Assembly (NCBI RefSeq): GCF_030296915.1 | Contig: NZ_AP028031.1 | Span: 1,173,501-1,237,500, forward strand | Reading direction: 5' to 3' | Origin: Anaerostipes hadrus ATCC 29173 = JCM 17467 | GTDB taxonomy: Bacteria > Bacillota > Clostridia > Lachnospirales > Lachnospiraceae | DNA: 64,000 bases | Shown here: one piece after another, positions 42,711 to 51,401 of the stretch | Numbering within the stretch: position 1 is the stretch's first letter | Layout: the number at the start of each line of letters is the position of its first letter | Program-made: the position numbers and the translations under genes | Notes under the pieces: generated by a model | What the model saw: only the letters and a program-made list of their open reading frames with translations | Databases searched by the model: none | Told to the model about the DNA's origin: nothing

Positions 42711-43775
42711 ATGACATTTTATCAGGAGTTGCAGTTAAATCAGGCAGGTTCTAAAAACCTGTTGAAAAAGAGTGAAACACTAAAAGAAAAATTATATCAT
42801 ATATGGGTATATCTGGTGAAGGTAGCTGTTACAATGGCATTTTGTTTTTTCTTTGTTAGTATTTTCAGCATCCTATTTGGAAATGAGAACAGCATTGTAG
42901 GTGTAGTAGTCTTATTATGTCTCATGGTGTTTAGAAATGCGGATCTGGGGATCCACACCGGACAATCTATGATGCTTTTGGCTTTGTTCTTTGTAATTAT
43001 GACTGTATGTCCGCATTTAGCAAATCAGTTTTCACCGGTATTGGGAATGCTGTTAAATATTGCGGCACTGGCTGTGTTGATTCTGTTCGGATGCCATAAT
43101 CCATTCATGTTTAATCAATCTACATTGGTTCTTGGGTATCTGCTGCTATATGGTTATGATGTTACAGGAAAAAGCTATCAGATGCGATTAGTCGGAATGG
43201 CTTTAGGTGCAGCACTTACCTGTTTCGTATTTTATCGAAATCATAAAAACAGAACTTATAAAAGAAATCTGAAAGATCTAATACAAGAATTTGATATCAC
43301 TTCTTCCAGAACAAAATGGCAGATATGTCAGATTTTATGCGTACCGATTGTCCTTTGCATTGCAGAACTTTGTAATATGCCACGTGCAATGTGGGCTGGT
43401 ATTGCGGCCATGTCCGCGATTTTGCCGTTTATGGAAGATATGCACTACAGAGTCCGTAAAAGGATTGTCGGAAATATTGCAGGTGTTATATGTTTTACAG
43501 TATTATATTTTCTGCTTCCTTCGTCAATCTATGCATATATAGGAATTCTTGGTGGAATCGGTGTAGGATTTTCAGCACAATATGGCTGGCAGGCAGTATT
43601 TAACACATTTGGTGCTTTAGCCATTGCTGCAGAGACTTATGGACTACAAGGAGCGGTTAGTCTTAGAGTGATTCAAAATGTTTTTGGTGTTGTGTTTGCT
43701 TTAGCATTTTGTGTTATATTTTATTGGTTTATGTCTAAAAAAAAGGAAAGTGAGGTGACCGTACATGCAGAGTGA
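42711..43775 (+). CDS. FUSC-family inner membrane protein (aromatic acid/fusaric acid exporter-like)
   Basis: A 354-residue protein with two sets of about five hydrophobic helices (residues 40-190 and 210-345), as in FUSC and ArAE-type exporters. Recognisable blocks are NSIVGVVVLLCLMVFRNADL and MPRAMWAGIAAMSAILPFME, with HYRVRKRIVGNIAGVI. Homologues export organic acids and drugs. Within this operon it might extrude bile acids freed by the hydrolase, but no evidence beyond context exists. It overlaps the next gene by eleven bases. Confidence 0.8.
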   Translation: MTFYQELQLNQAGSKNLLKKSETLKEKLYHIWVYLVKVAVTMAFCFFFVSIFSILFGNENSIVGVVVLLCLMVFRNADLGIHTGQSMMLLALFFVIMTVCPHLANQFSPVLGMLLNIAALAVLILFGCHNPFMFNQSTLVLGYLLLYGYDVTGKSYQMRLVGMALGAALTCFVFYRNHKNRTYKRNLKDLIQEFDITSSRTKWQICQILCVPIVLCIAELCNMPRAMWAGIAAMSAILPFMEDMHYRVRKRIVGNIAGVICFTVLYFLLPSSIYAYIGILGGIGVGFSAQYGWQAVFNTFGALAIAAETYGLQGAVSLRVIQNVFGVVFALAFCVIFYWFMSKKKESEVTVHAE

Positions 43776-44337
43776 AGTGAATCAGGAAGAAAATTTGAAT
43801 AGAATTATTACGGTTCCTAATCTTCTTTCTTTTTTTCGGCTTTGTCTGATTCCGGTAATTATATGGAGTTATTGTGTAAAGAAAAATCCTCTGTTAGCTG
43901 GTGAAATCTTATTGCTGTCTGGTCTTACGGATCTTGCTGATGGATATATCGCAAGAAGATTCCATAGGATTAGTAATTTAGGAAAAATACTTGATCCGGT
44001 GGCTGATAAGCTGACACAGGCAGCGACGTTAATCTGTCTGTTTACTCGTTTTCCGCATGTGCTTCTTTTAATCGTAATAATGGCAGGTAAGGAGCTGTAT
44101 ATGGTAGTCAGTGGATGTCTTGTGATACGAAAGACAGGAAAAGTACATGGTGCAGACTGGCATGGAAAGATAGTAACTTTTTTATTATATGGAACTGCAG
44201 CGGTGCATATTATATGGTTCCACATTACACCGATGGTATCAGATCTGTTGATTGGTTTGTGCGCTATAATGATGGCCATATCGGTCGCTCTGTATATTAT
44301 CCAGAATACCAGGACTCTTAAGGGAGAGACTGTATAA
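43765..44337 (+). CDS. CDP-alcohol phosphatidyltransferase (PgsA-like)
   Basis: A 190-residue integral membrane enzyme. The CDP-alcohol signature D-x2-D-G-x2-A-R-x8-G-x3-D-x3-D is complete in DLADGYIARRFHRISNLGKI and the following LDPVADK. About five membrane helices are predicted. PgsA-type enzymes make phosphatidylglycerol phosphate, which leads to phosphatidylglycerol, the substrate of cardiolipin synthase. It ends the operon, giving the island the enzymes for both steps. The ATG overlaps the FUSC gene behind GTGAGGTGACC. Confidence 0.9.
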   Translation: MQSEVNQEENLNRIITVPNLLSFFRLCLIPVIIWSYCVKKNPLLAGEILLLSGLTDLADGYIARRFHRISNLGKILDPVADKLTQAATLICLFTRFPHVLLLIVIMAGKELYMVVSGCLVIRKTGKVHGADWHGKIVTFLLYGTAAVHIIWFHITPMVSDLLIGLCAIMMAISVALYIIQNTRTLKGETV

Positions 44338-44557
44338 GCAATTTTATATTGCAATGACTAGAAAAATATTTAGGAGAAGATAGATATAAACAGTAAGTCA
44401 AACACACAAACTATGGAGTCTTTAGTCGGTTTAATAAAATTTTAGATAGAAAATAAATCATTATAAAAAGGGGCTGTCGCATTAATGATTGAACCGCTCC
44501 CTTCTAGGTAGACAAGTGAAATAATAAAAACTTGTCACTTAGGAGGGAGCATATTTT

Positions 44558-45235
44558 ATGTCTAAAAGAAAAGTATCTGTTGAGAATAAGATATATGCTG
44601 TAAATCTATATCTGGATGGAAAAGAAAGCCAACAACGAATTGCCCATATGTTTGATGTAAGTCTCGCATCTGTCCAACAATGGATTCGAAACTATGAATC
44701 TATGGGAGCAAATGCATTTACATTGAAAGGGAATAAAAAATATTCCAAAGAATTGAAACAGCAAGCAGTCTTAGATTATTTAGCAGGCTATGGTTCTCAA
44801 GATGATATCTGCAAAAAATATGGAATCCGTTCAAAAGGTAAGTTACAATCTTGGATAAAGAAGTATAATGGTCATGAAGAATTAAAATCTTCTGGAACAG
44901 GAGGAAGCATTATCATGACCAAAGGAAGAAAAACCACTTTTGAAGAACGGGTTGAAATAGTACAGTATTGTATCGCACATGATCGTAATTATGCCCAAAC
45001 AGCAGAACAATACCAGGTGTCCTATCAACAGGCTCGCAATTATATAGTCAAATATGAAGCTGGTGGAGTGGAAGCTTTAAGAGATAACCGTGGCAAACGA
45101 AGACGTCCCGATGAGATGAGTGAATTAGAAAAGCTGCGTGCTGAAGTTAAAATTTTAAAAGCAGAGAAAGAACGTGCTGAAATGGAGGCATCTTTTTTAA
45201 AAAAACTCGAAGAAATAGAGAGGAGGCGGGGCTAA
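44558..45235 (+). CDS. IS3-family transposase OrfA (helix-turn-helix)
   Basis: A 225-residue DNA-binding protein with two or three HTH units (QQRIAHMFDVSLASVQQWIR, DDICKKYGIRSKGKLQSWIK, and YAQTAEQYQVSYQQARNYIV) and a C-terminal leucine-zipper-like coiled coil (ELEKLRAEVKILKAEKERAE). It binds the IS ends. Near its end TTAAAAAAAC contains the heptamer A AAA AAA (45199-45205) in phase for a -1 shift to the orfB frame. The start follows AGGAGG. Confidence 0.92.
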   Translation: MSKRKVSVENKIYAVNLYLDGKESQQRIAHMFDVSLASVQQWIRNYESMGANAFTLKGNKKYSKELKQQAVLDYLAGYGSQDDICKKYGIRSKGKLQSWIKKYNGHEELKSSGTGGSIIMTKGRKTTFEERVEIVQYCIAHDRNYAQTAEQYQVSYQQARNYIVKYEAGGVEALRDNRGKRRRPDEMSELEKLRAEVKILKAEKERAEMEASFLKKLEEIERRRG

Positions 45236-46134
45236 GCCTGGTCCGTCATGAACATATATATCAGGCAATCAAAGAAGAACACAAAGAACATAATTATCCA
45301 ATCGCTGCACTTTGTAAACTTGGTAATGTTTCTAGAGCAGCTTATTATAAATGGCTACACAGAGAAATTCCTAAAAGTGAACAAAAGAATAAGTTTATTG
45401 CCGACGAGATAGAAAAGATTCATACAGACTCACCGGATAAAGGCTATCGAAGGATCAGAGATGATCTGGAACGATATCATGGTATTGATGTAAACGATAA
45501 ACGTGTGCTACGCATTTGCCGTAAACTTAATATAAAATCAACTATCAAGTATTCTAACAACGGATGCACAAGACAGGCTGCAAACCCTCAGTATATAGCT
45601 GAAAACATACTTAATCGGGAGTTCACCGCCAAAGCACCAAATGAAAAATGGCTCACTGATGTGACAGAATTCCATTATTATATTGGGATGGAAAAGCATA
45701 AAGTTTATCTAAGTGCAATACTGGATCTATATGATAGACGAATTGTTTCGTATGTTATTCGTGATAAGAACAACAATGCTTTGGTGTTTGATACGGTAGA
45801 TAATGCTTTACTTAGAAATCCTGGTGCGCAGCCACTGTTTCACAGTGACAGGGGATTCCAATATACGAACAGGACATTTCATATAAAACTTGTAAATGCT
45901 GGAATAACACAAAGCATGTCGCGAGTTGCTAAATGTATCGACAATGGACCAATGGAAGGCTTTTGGGGAATTCTGAAGAGAGAGCGATACTATGGAAAAC
46001 GATTCACCGATAGAGATACTCTCGAAAAAATGATCGAAGATTATATAGATTACTACAACAATAAACGCTTGCAAAGGAATCTCGGAATTTTAACGCCAAT
46101 GGAAAAACACGAAATTTACTTGCAAGCTGCATAA
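45196..46134 (+). CDS. IS3-family transposase OrfB (DDE integrase), expressed by -1 frameshift
   Basis: The catalytic part of the transposase. The open frame extends upstream of the first Met at 45505 through LVRHEHIYQAIKEEHKEH and SPDKGYRRIRDDLERYHG back to the orfA slippery site, so the natural product is an OrfAB fusion. The DDE residues are D in WLTDVTEF, D in FHSDRGFQYTN and E in GPMEGFWGILKRE. The 'HHH' integrase-like N-terminal helix-rich domain (ALCKLGNVSRAAYYKWL) is intact. The frame appears complete and potentially active. Confidence 0.9.
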   Translation, partial: FKKTRRNREEAGLSLVRHEHIYQAIKEEHKEHNYPIAALCKLGNVSRAAYYKWLHREIPKSEQKNKFIADEIEKIHTDSPDKGYRRIRDDLERYHGIDVNDKRVLRICRKLNIKSTIKYSNNGCTRQAANPQYIAENILNREFTAKAPNEKWLTDVTEFHYYIGMEKHKVYLSAILDLYDRRIVSYVIRDKNNNALVFDTVDNALLRNPGAQPLFHSDRGFQYTNRTFHIKLVNAGITQSMSRVAKCIDNGPMEGFWGILKRERYYGKRFTDRDTLEKMIEDYIDYYNNKRLQRNLGILTPMEKHEIYLQAA

Positions 46135-46299
46135 AAACTGCCAGCAGATAAATTTCTACTGGCAGGAAAAATTTATATTTTTTCAATTGTCTACTTGACG
46201 GGGAGCGGTTCACACTTAATGCGACAGCCCCATTTTTATTTTTGTTAGGCTTTAAGCCTGTTCAGCACAGTGGAGTTTCTCAGAAGAGAAACGGAACTT

Positions 46300-47035
46300 T
46301 GATGAACAAATAAACCACCGGCTAGGCCGGTGAGTCAGCATTGCTTAAGCTTACAGTAAAAAACCTCCAGTGATATAATTATGTTGGTTCGCCAACCACA
46401 TAAAATCAAAGGAGGTTATCCAAATGGATATAAACAGTTTAGCACATACGAAATGGAATTGTAAGTATCATATTGTTTTTGCACCAAAATATAGAAGAAA
46501 AGTAGCGTATGGGAAGATGAAACAGGATATTGCGAATATTTTAAGTATGCTATGCAAAAGAAAAAGTGTAGAAATAGTAGAGGCAGAGATATGCCCAGAC
46601 CATGTGCATATGCTTGTAAAGATACCACCAAGTTTAAGTGTTTCAAGTTTTGTAGGGTATTTGAAAGGAAAAAGTACACTTATGATCTTCGAACGCCATG
46701 CAAATTTAAAATACAAATATGGAAATCGCCATTTCTGGTGCAGAGGATATTACGTAGATACTGTAGGGAAAAATGCAAAGAAGATACAAGAATATATTCA
46801 AAATCAGTTACAAAATGATTTAGAGTATGATCAGATGACATTAAAAGAGTATATTGCCCCGTTTACGGGTGAGCCAGTAAAGCAAAATAAATAAAATAAG
46901 CCCCGTAGGGCTTAATAAGTAAATGACGGTACAGTTAGCGAACCAAATTCGATGGGTCTTTAGACTTAGCGTCGGTAATAAGCCCTTATAGGGCTAGTAC
47001 AAACCACCGGCTTAGCCGGTGGTTTTGATTGAAAA
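46300..47035 (+). mobile_element. IS200-type element (limits approximate)
   Basis: Single tnpA gene with subterminal imperfect palindromes, CCACCGGCTAGGCCGGTG (46315-46332) on the left and ACCACCGGCTTAGCCGGTGG (47003-47022) on the right, as used by IS200/IS605 transposases to recognise folded single strands. A further hairpin AAGCCC...GGGCTT flanks the gene. tnpB is absent. Confidence 0.8.
46424..46894 (+). CDS. tnpA: IS200/IS605-family transposase TnpA (Y1)
   Basis: A 156-residue Y1 HUH transposase. It has TKWNCKYHIVFAPKYRRKVA at the N-terminus, the HUH motif in CPDHVHMLVKIPP and the catalytic Tyr in NAKKIQEYIQNQ. It cleaves and joins single-stranded DNA at the hairpin ends. ATG 46424 follows AAAGGAGG. 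Length is normal for the IS200 group. The reading frame is intact. Confidence 0.95.
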   Translation: MDINSLAHTKWNCKYHIVFAPKYRRKVAYGKMKQDIANILSMLCKRKSVEIVEAEICPDHVHMLVKIPPSLSVSSFVGYLKGKSTLMIFERHANLKYKYGNRHFWCRGYYVDTVGKNAKKIQEYIQNQLQNDLEYDQMTLKEYIAPFTGEPVKQNK

Positions 47036-47060
47036 TAAGCCTAAAAATAGCTGTGCCCAC

Positions 47061-47100
47061 GTCATGCCCACGGAAATTTTCTCGCGTGGGCATGACTTTT
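47061..47100 (+). terminator. perfect hairpin, probable terminator
   Basis: GTCATGCCCACG (47061-47072) and CGTGGGCATGAC (47085-47096) form a 12-bp stem followed by TTTTAT. No gene in the near upstream strand except the IS200 element. Confidence 0.6.
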
Positions 47101-47450
47101 ATAAAAATGACGATAAATTGGATTATTCAGACGGTGATATTTGATGCATATATGACTGTATAGTGTTTGCTCGAAAAGTATATATAATGAATGCGTGTAT
47201 TTAACTTGCATATTTAGCAAATAAGTTTCATAATAGAATGTGTCGAACAAAATCAACTTGAAAAATTAGGGGTTTCTGTCGACCCCTGATAGTGCAAAAA
47301 ATATAGGGGATCGACAGAAGGCGGAAACGCCTAAAATAGGAGGTGTTGCAGAAATATATGATTAGGGACAAGAAAGAAATGTTGAATTTTGAAGAGGTCG
47401 ACAAAATAGAGACGTTTTTTGGCTTAAATAAGGGGATGATTTTGGGACGG

Positions 47451-47811
47451 GAATTAATAGAATCATAATGGAATTTAAATTATCTACACCCCTTTCTAAA
47501 CATTATACAGTTCCGCCAGAATTAATAGAATCATAATGGAATTTAAATCTGTCAAAACAGATCTGTTCGATAAATTCTTATTTGAATTAATAGAATCATA
47601 ATGGAATTTAAATATTGGAATCAGGCTGTCCTGTAGTTTCCTAAGTGGAATTAATAGAATCATAATGGAATTTAAATCTTGCAACGGGAGCAGTCAAAAC
47701 GATGCGAACTAATGAATTAATAGAATCATAATGGAATTTAAATCAGTTAAGTTTATTAGATTTAGTTCTTGAAAGCTTGGAATTAATAGAATCATTATAA
47801 TGGAACTTAAA
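47451..47811 (+). CRISPR. CRISPR array, six repeats and five spacers, no adjacent cas genes
   Basis: Five identical 30-base repeats beginning GAATTAATAG and ending GGAATTTAAAT at 47451, 47519, 47584, 47648 and 47714, then a degenerate one at 47780 with a 3-base insertion and a C for T. Spacers measure 38, 35, 34, 36 and 36 bases. The decayed last repeat puts the leader on the left; a region with TTTCTGTCGACCCC and GGGGATCGACAGAA (about 47273-47320) lies there. The ATTTAAAT end is like clostridial type I-B repeats. No cas gene is found within the window. Confidence 0.95.
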
Positions 47812-48008
47812 GATGGATTTCAATGTAACAGGTTGGAAATCTTAAGGCACTTGGGACCAAATGAGTCAACTGGAACCTTAAGAATATAGATTAGAAGGAA
47901 AAATCTGATAATTAAAATAAGCGTTTAATCCAGAAATGAGATGTGATAAAGAAAAGAATAAAGAGCTGGTTTTAATTGTAAAATTTATGGGGAACTAACA
48001 TCAGCTTA

Positions 48009-48066
48009 TTGACATAAATTTAAAAATAAGTATAATAATAGTTGAGTAGTTGTTCAACTATTATTA
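48009..48066 (+). promoter_or_regulatory. promoter and ArsR-type operator of the metal regulator gene
   Basis: TTGACA (48009-48014), 16-base spacer, TATAAT (48031-48036). Overlapping and following it is the dyad AATAATAGTTGA ... TCAACTATTATT (about 48033-48066), an ArsR/CadC-type operator. Binding there would block the promoter, with metal releasing it. Confidence 0.85.
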
Positions 48067-48081
48067 TTTGGAGGTGAATAT

Positions 48082-48441
48082 ATGCCAAAAACGTCTTATA
48101 TTTGTAATTGCAATGTAATTCATGAGGATATTGTGAATGATGTGAAATCCAAGATGCAGCCAAAAGATGATTATATCCAGTTGGCTTCTTTGTTTAAGCT
48201 ATTTGGAGATGGAACTAGAGTACAAATCTTACACGCTCTAGAACAGAGTGAGATGTGTGTATGTGATCTTGCAGTGCTACTTGGGGTAACAAAATCTGCA
48301 ATTTCGCATCAGTTAAAGGCATTACGCCTTGCGAATCTGGTAAAATTCCGTAAAGAAGCACAGATAGTTTACTACTCGCTGGCAGATGATCATGTGAAAG
48401 AGATTATTGACAAGGGATTTGAGCATCTTTGGCAGAAATAA
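48082..48441 (+). CDS. ArsR/SmtB-family metal-sensing repressor (CadC-like)
   Basis: A 119-residue repressor. N-terminal Cys are in YICNCNVIHED (C8, C10) and the recognition-helix Cys pair in SEMCVCDLAVLLGVTKSAIS, the CadC-like metal site for Cd, Pb or Zn. The winged helix continues SHQLKALRLANLVKFRKEAQ. It releases its operator upon metal binding. The operator lies in its own promoter, and a second weaker copy lies in front of the ATPase gene 59 bases behind it. The exact metal is undetermined. Confidence 0.92.
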   Translation: MPKTSYICNCNVIHEDIVNDVKSKMQPKDDYIQLASLFKLFGDGTRVQILHALEQSEMCVCDLAVLLGVTKSAISHQLKALRLANLVKFRKEAQIVYYSLADDHVKEIIDKGFEHLWQK

Positions 48442-48449
48442 TATTTTTT

Positions 48450-48476
48450 AACATTATAGTTGAGTAATTGAACAAT
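48450..48476 (+). promoter_or_regulatory. second ArsR-type operator, before the P-type ATPase
   Basis: ATAGTTGAGTAATTGAACAAT resembles the operator at 48033 (ATAGTTGAGTAGTTGTTCAAC) in the first half and spacing. It is an imperfect dyad directly between the repressor stop and the ATPase ribosome binding site. Confidence 0.55.
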
Positions 48477-48500
48477 TAACCAAATTATAAGGAGATTATC

Positions 48501-50856
48501 ATGAAACGCATATTTCTATTAAAAGGGTTGGACTGTCCAAATTGTTCCGCAAAAATTGAAAAAGAAGTCGGAGAGTTGGATGGAGTGCAATCCTCAGTGG
48601 TAAATCTGATGAAGCAGACGCTTACAATCAATGTTACTCAGACAGCCGCAGATACGATAGCCAGTCAGATTGAAACGATTGTTTATAGTCATGAGCCAGA
48701 TGTGGAAGTTCAGGAAGAAACCGTTATGAATGTTACAAAGAGTTATTCGTTAAAAGGGTTGGACTGTCCGAATTGTTCCGCAAAAATTGAAAAAGAAGTC
48801 GGAGAGTTGGATGGAGTGCAATTCTCAGTGGTAAATCTGATGAAGCAGACGCTTACAATCAATGTTGCTCAGACAGCCGCAGATACGATAGCCAGTCAGA
48901 TTGAAACGATTGTTCATGGCCATGAGCCAGATGTGGAAGTTTCTGAAATTGTACAGGAATCTTATATACCGGAAAAAAAGCAGGAGGCCAATGAATCCTA
49001 TAACAATGAGGATAAGAAGTTGACAGTTCGTTTAGCGACTGGTGCAGCAATCTATGCCATTGGTATGGCATTGACTGTTTTTGCGAAAGTGCCACTGCCT
49101 ATCGAGTTAGCTTTTCTCATTGTTTCTTATGTTATTCTTGGTGGAGATGTTGTATGGCAGGCTGTGAGGAACATTTCAAAGGGGCGTGTATTTGATGAAC
49201 ATTTTTTGATGAGTGTTTCTACGATTGGGGCTTTTGTCATTGGTGAATATCCAGAAGCAGTTGCTGTTATGCTATTCTATCAGGTAGGTGAATTTTTTCA
49301 GTCATTGGCTGTTAAGCGTTCCAGAAAATCTATATCAGACTTAATGGATATACGTCCAGATTCTGCTACAGTAAGAAGAAATGGGGAATTGATTACCATA
49401 TCTCCAGAAAATGTCTCCATTGGTGAGATTATTATTGTAAAGCCTGGTGAAAAAATTCCATTAGACGGTGTGGTATTGGATGGAGATTCTATGCTGGATA
49501 CAAGGGCCTTAACAGGAGAATCAGTTCCGAGAAGTGTTCATAAAGGAGACGAAGCACTTTCCGGTTGTATGAATCAGACGGGTGTCTTAATGATTAAGAC
49601 AACAAAAGCATTTGGTGAATCTACGGCTTCAAAGATTATTGATCTTGTGGAAAATGCGTCAAGCCGAAAAGCACCAACAGAAAATTTTATTACTACATTT
49701 GCACGTTATTATACACCTGTGGTTGTAATCTTAGCAGCTTTTTCTGGCGATTCTGCCACCGATCATTCTTGGTGGAGGCTGGACAGAGTGGATTCGCAGA
49801 GGATTTGTTTTCCTTGTGGTATCTTGTCCATGTGCATTGGTTATTTCAATCCCGCTGACTTTCTTCGGCGGCATTGGTGCAGCATCTAAACGAGGTGTTC
49901 TTGTAAAAGGAAGCAATTATTTAGAGGCACTTAATAATGTCAGCGTTATTGTGTTCGATAAAACCGGAACACTTACAAAAGGTGTTTTCAATGTGACGGA
50001 TATTTTGCCTGCAAATGGATTTTCAAAAGAACAGGTTTTGGAGTATGCGGCAGAGGCAGAGAGTTTTTCTAACCATCCTATTGCAAAATCCATTCTTGCT
50101 ACTTATGAAAAAGAAATTGATCAGTCAGTGATTTCTGATTATAAGGAAATTTCAGGATATGGAATCAGTGTAATGGCAGGGGAAAAGAAAGTTTTTGCTG
50201 GCAATACGAAACTTATGGATACAGAATGTATAGAGTACACAACCTGTGAAAAAGCAGGTACAAAAGTTTATTTGGCTGTAGATGGTCAATATGCAGGATG
50301 TATTTTGATAACAGATGAAGTGAAGCCGGACAGTAAAAAAGCAATTTCTGACCTGAAACATATCGGCGTGGAAAAAACAGTCATGCTTACCGGTGATGAT
50401 GAAAAAATTGGGAAGTCTGTTGCAGAAGAATTGCAGTTGGATAAATATTATGCACAGCTGCTTCCTGACCAAAAAGTGGAAAAGGTTGAGCTTTTAGATA
50501 GTAAAAAGAGACCGGGAAGCAAATTGGCTTTTGTTGGTGATGGTATCAATGACGCTCCTGTCCTTGCCCGTGCAGATGTTGGTATTGCAATGGGTGGGCT
50601 TGGTTCGGATGCGGCCATTGAAGCAGCAGATGTAGTTCTGATGACAGATGAACCGTCTAAGCTGGTGGACGCGATTGAAGTAGCAAAAGCGACAAAACAG
50701 ATTGTCATGCAGAATATAGTGATTGCTCTTGGGATTAAGAGTGTGTTCCTGATTCTTGGCGCTCTTGGTATTGTGGGAATGTGGGAAGCTGTATTTGGTG
50801 ATGTAGGCGTTACCATAATTGCTGTTTTGAACGCAATGAGAATTTTGAAAAAATAG
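48501..50856 (+). pseudogene. heavy-metal P1B-type ATPase with two HMA domains, frameshifted
   Basis: Cd/Zn/Pb-exporting ATPase. Two N-terminal HMA domains with GLDCPNCSAKIE are a nearly perfect tandem duplication with a 231-base period (48519 and 48750). There follow membrane helices, the actuator ALTGESVPR, the SCPCALVIS metal-transport helix, DKTGTLTKG phosphorylation site, SNHPIAKS and GDGINDAPVLA. The frame breaks at T5 (49739-49743): with four T it would read AAFLAILPPIILGGGW and run on to the part beginning before 49816. Thus one extra T splits the protein into 462-residue and about 350-residue parts. Otherwise the gene is complete. Confidence 0.9.
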
Positions 50857-50872
50857 GAAATGAGGTGGAAAT

Positions 50873-51391
50873 GTGAAACGAAAACTGATTCTGTTAGTTG
50901 TTACGATTGTTTTTCTTGTAGGTTTTGGTGTCATTTTACATTCACCGCCTTCTATGATTGATGTAGTCACAGGAGCAACACCGAAGTCAAAAAAGGCGGC
51001 TCAAGCCTCCGCACAGTTGGAAGGCTCTTATGTTCTCGGTATTAATATGATGTCAGATGGTCTCGACAACGAGAACACTCGGAATAAATTAAAAGAATTG
51101 GCACTGGACGATTCGGAAACAAATGAAACAGATCTCATGAAAACGGATATTAGTTTTCGGTTATATGTATCTGAGACGGATTATCCGCTTGTCAGTTATG
51201 CTAAGAAACTCTGTGACAGGTTGAAACAGGCCGGTTTTTCCGTAGATCTGAAAGAATACAGTAACACAATGATGCTATCAAGAGTGGTAAGTGGAAAGTA
51301 TGATGTATTCCTGGCATCGGATGATTTTATTGACGTTACAACGCTAACACAGATGGACTATATGATCATGGACAGCGAAGAAATGAGGTGA
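50873..51391 (+). CDS. membrane-anchored protein with flavinylation-like motif
   Basis: A 172-residue protein with an N-terminal membrane helix (LILLVVTIVFLVGFGVIL), then DVVTGATPKSKKA (residues 30-42), which fits the D-x-x-(S/T)-G-A-(S/T) motif that ApbE uses to attach FMN through a phosphoester to Thr. The rest (YPLVSYAKKLCDRLKQAGFS, VVSGKYDVFLASDDF) resembles the last lobe of a peptide/nickel-type solute-binding protein. It lies 17 bases after the ATPase and 11 before a cytochrome-like gene. It may be an extracytoplasmic electron carrier for the adjacent reductase. This is inference; ApbE is not in the window. Confidence 0.55.
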   Translation: MKRKLILLVVTIVFLVGFGVILHSPPSMIDVVTGATPKSKKAAQASAQLEGSYVLGINMMSDGLDNENTRNKLKELALDDSETNETDLMKTDISFRLYVSETDYPLVSYAKKLCDRLKQAGFSVDLKEYSNTMMLSRVVSGKYDVFLASDDFIDVTTLTQMDYMIMDSEEMR

Positions 51392-51401
51392 GCGGGAATT
51401 T

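Larger units (their letters stand above)
44470..46231 (+). mobile_element. IS3-family insertion sequence (IS150 type)
   Basis: Terminal inverted repeats start GGGGCTGTCGCATTAA at 44470 and at 46231 on the other strand; similarity continues through GAACCGCTCCC and TAGACAA for about 50 bases. Inside are orfA and orfB joined by a slippery sequence. No clear short target duplication could be recognised. The element stands just behind the lipid operon. Confidence 0.92.

Noticed and set aside
44460..46240. Short target-site duplication of the IS3 element
   Set aside because: The bases next to the two ends (AAA and ATT) do not match clearly in this AT-rich region.
47481..47779. CRISPR spacers directed at the resident prophage
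   Set aside because: No match of the five spacers to the other parts of the window was recognised by eye; a computed search would be needed.
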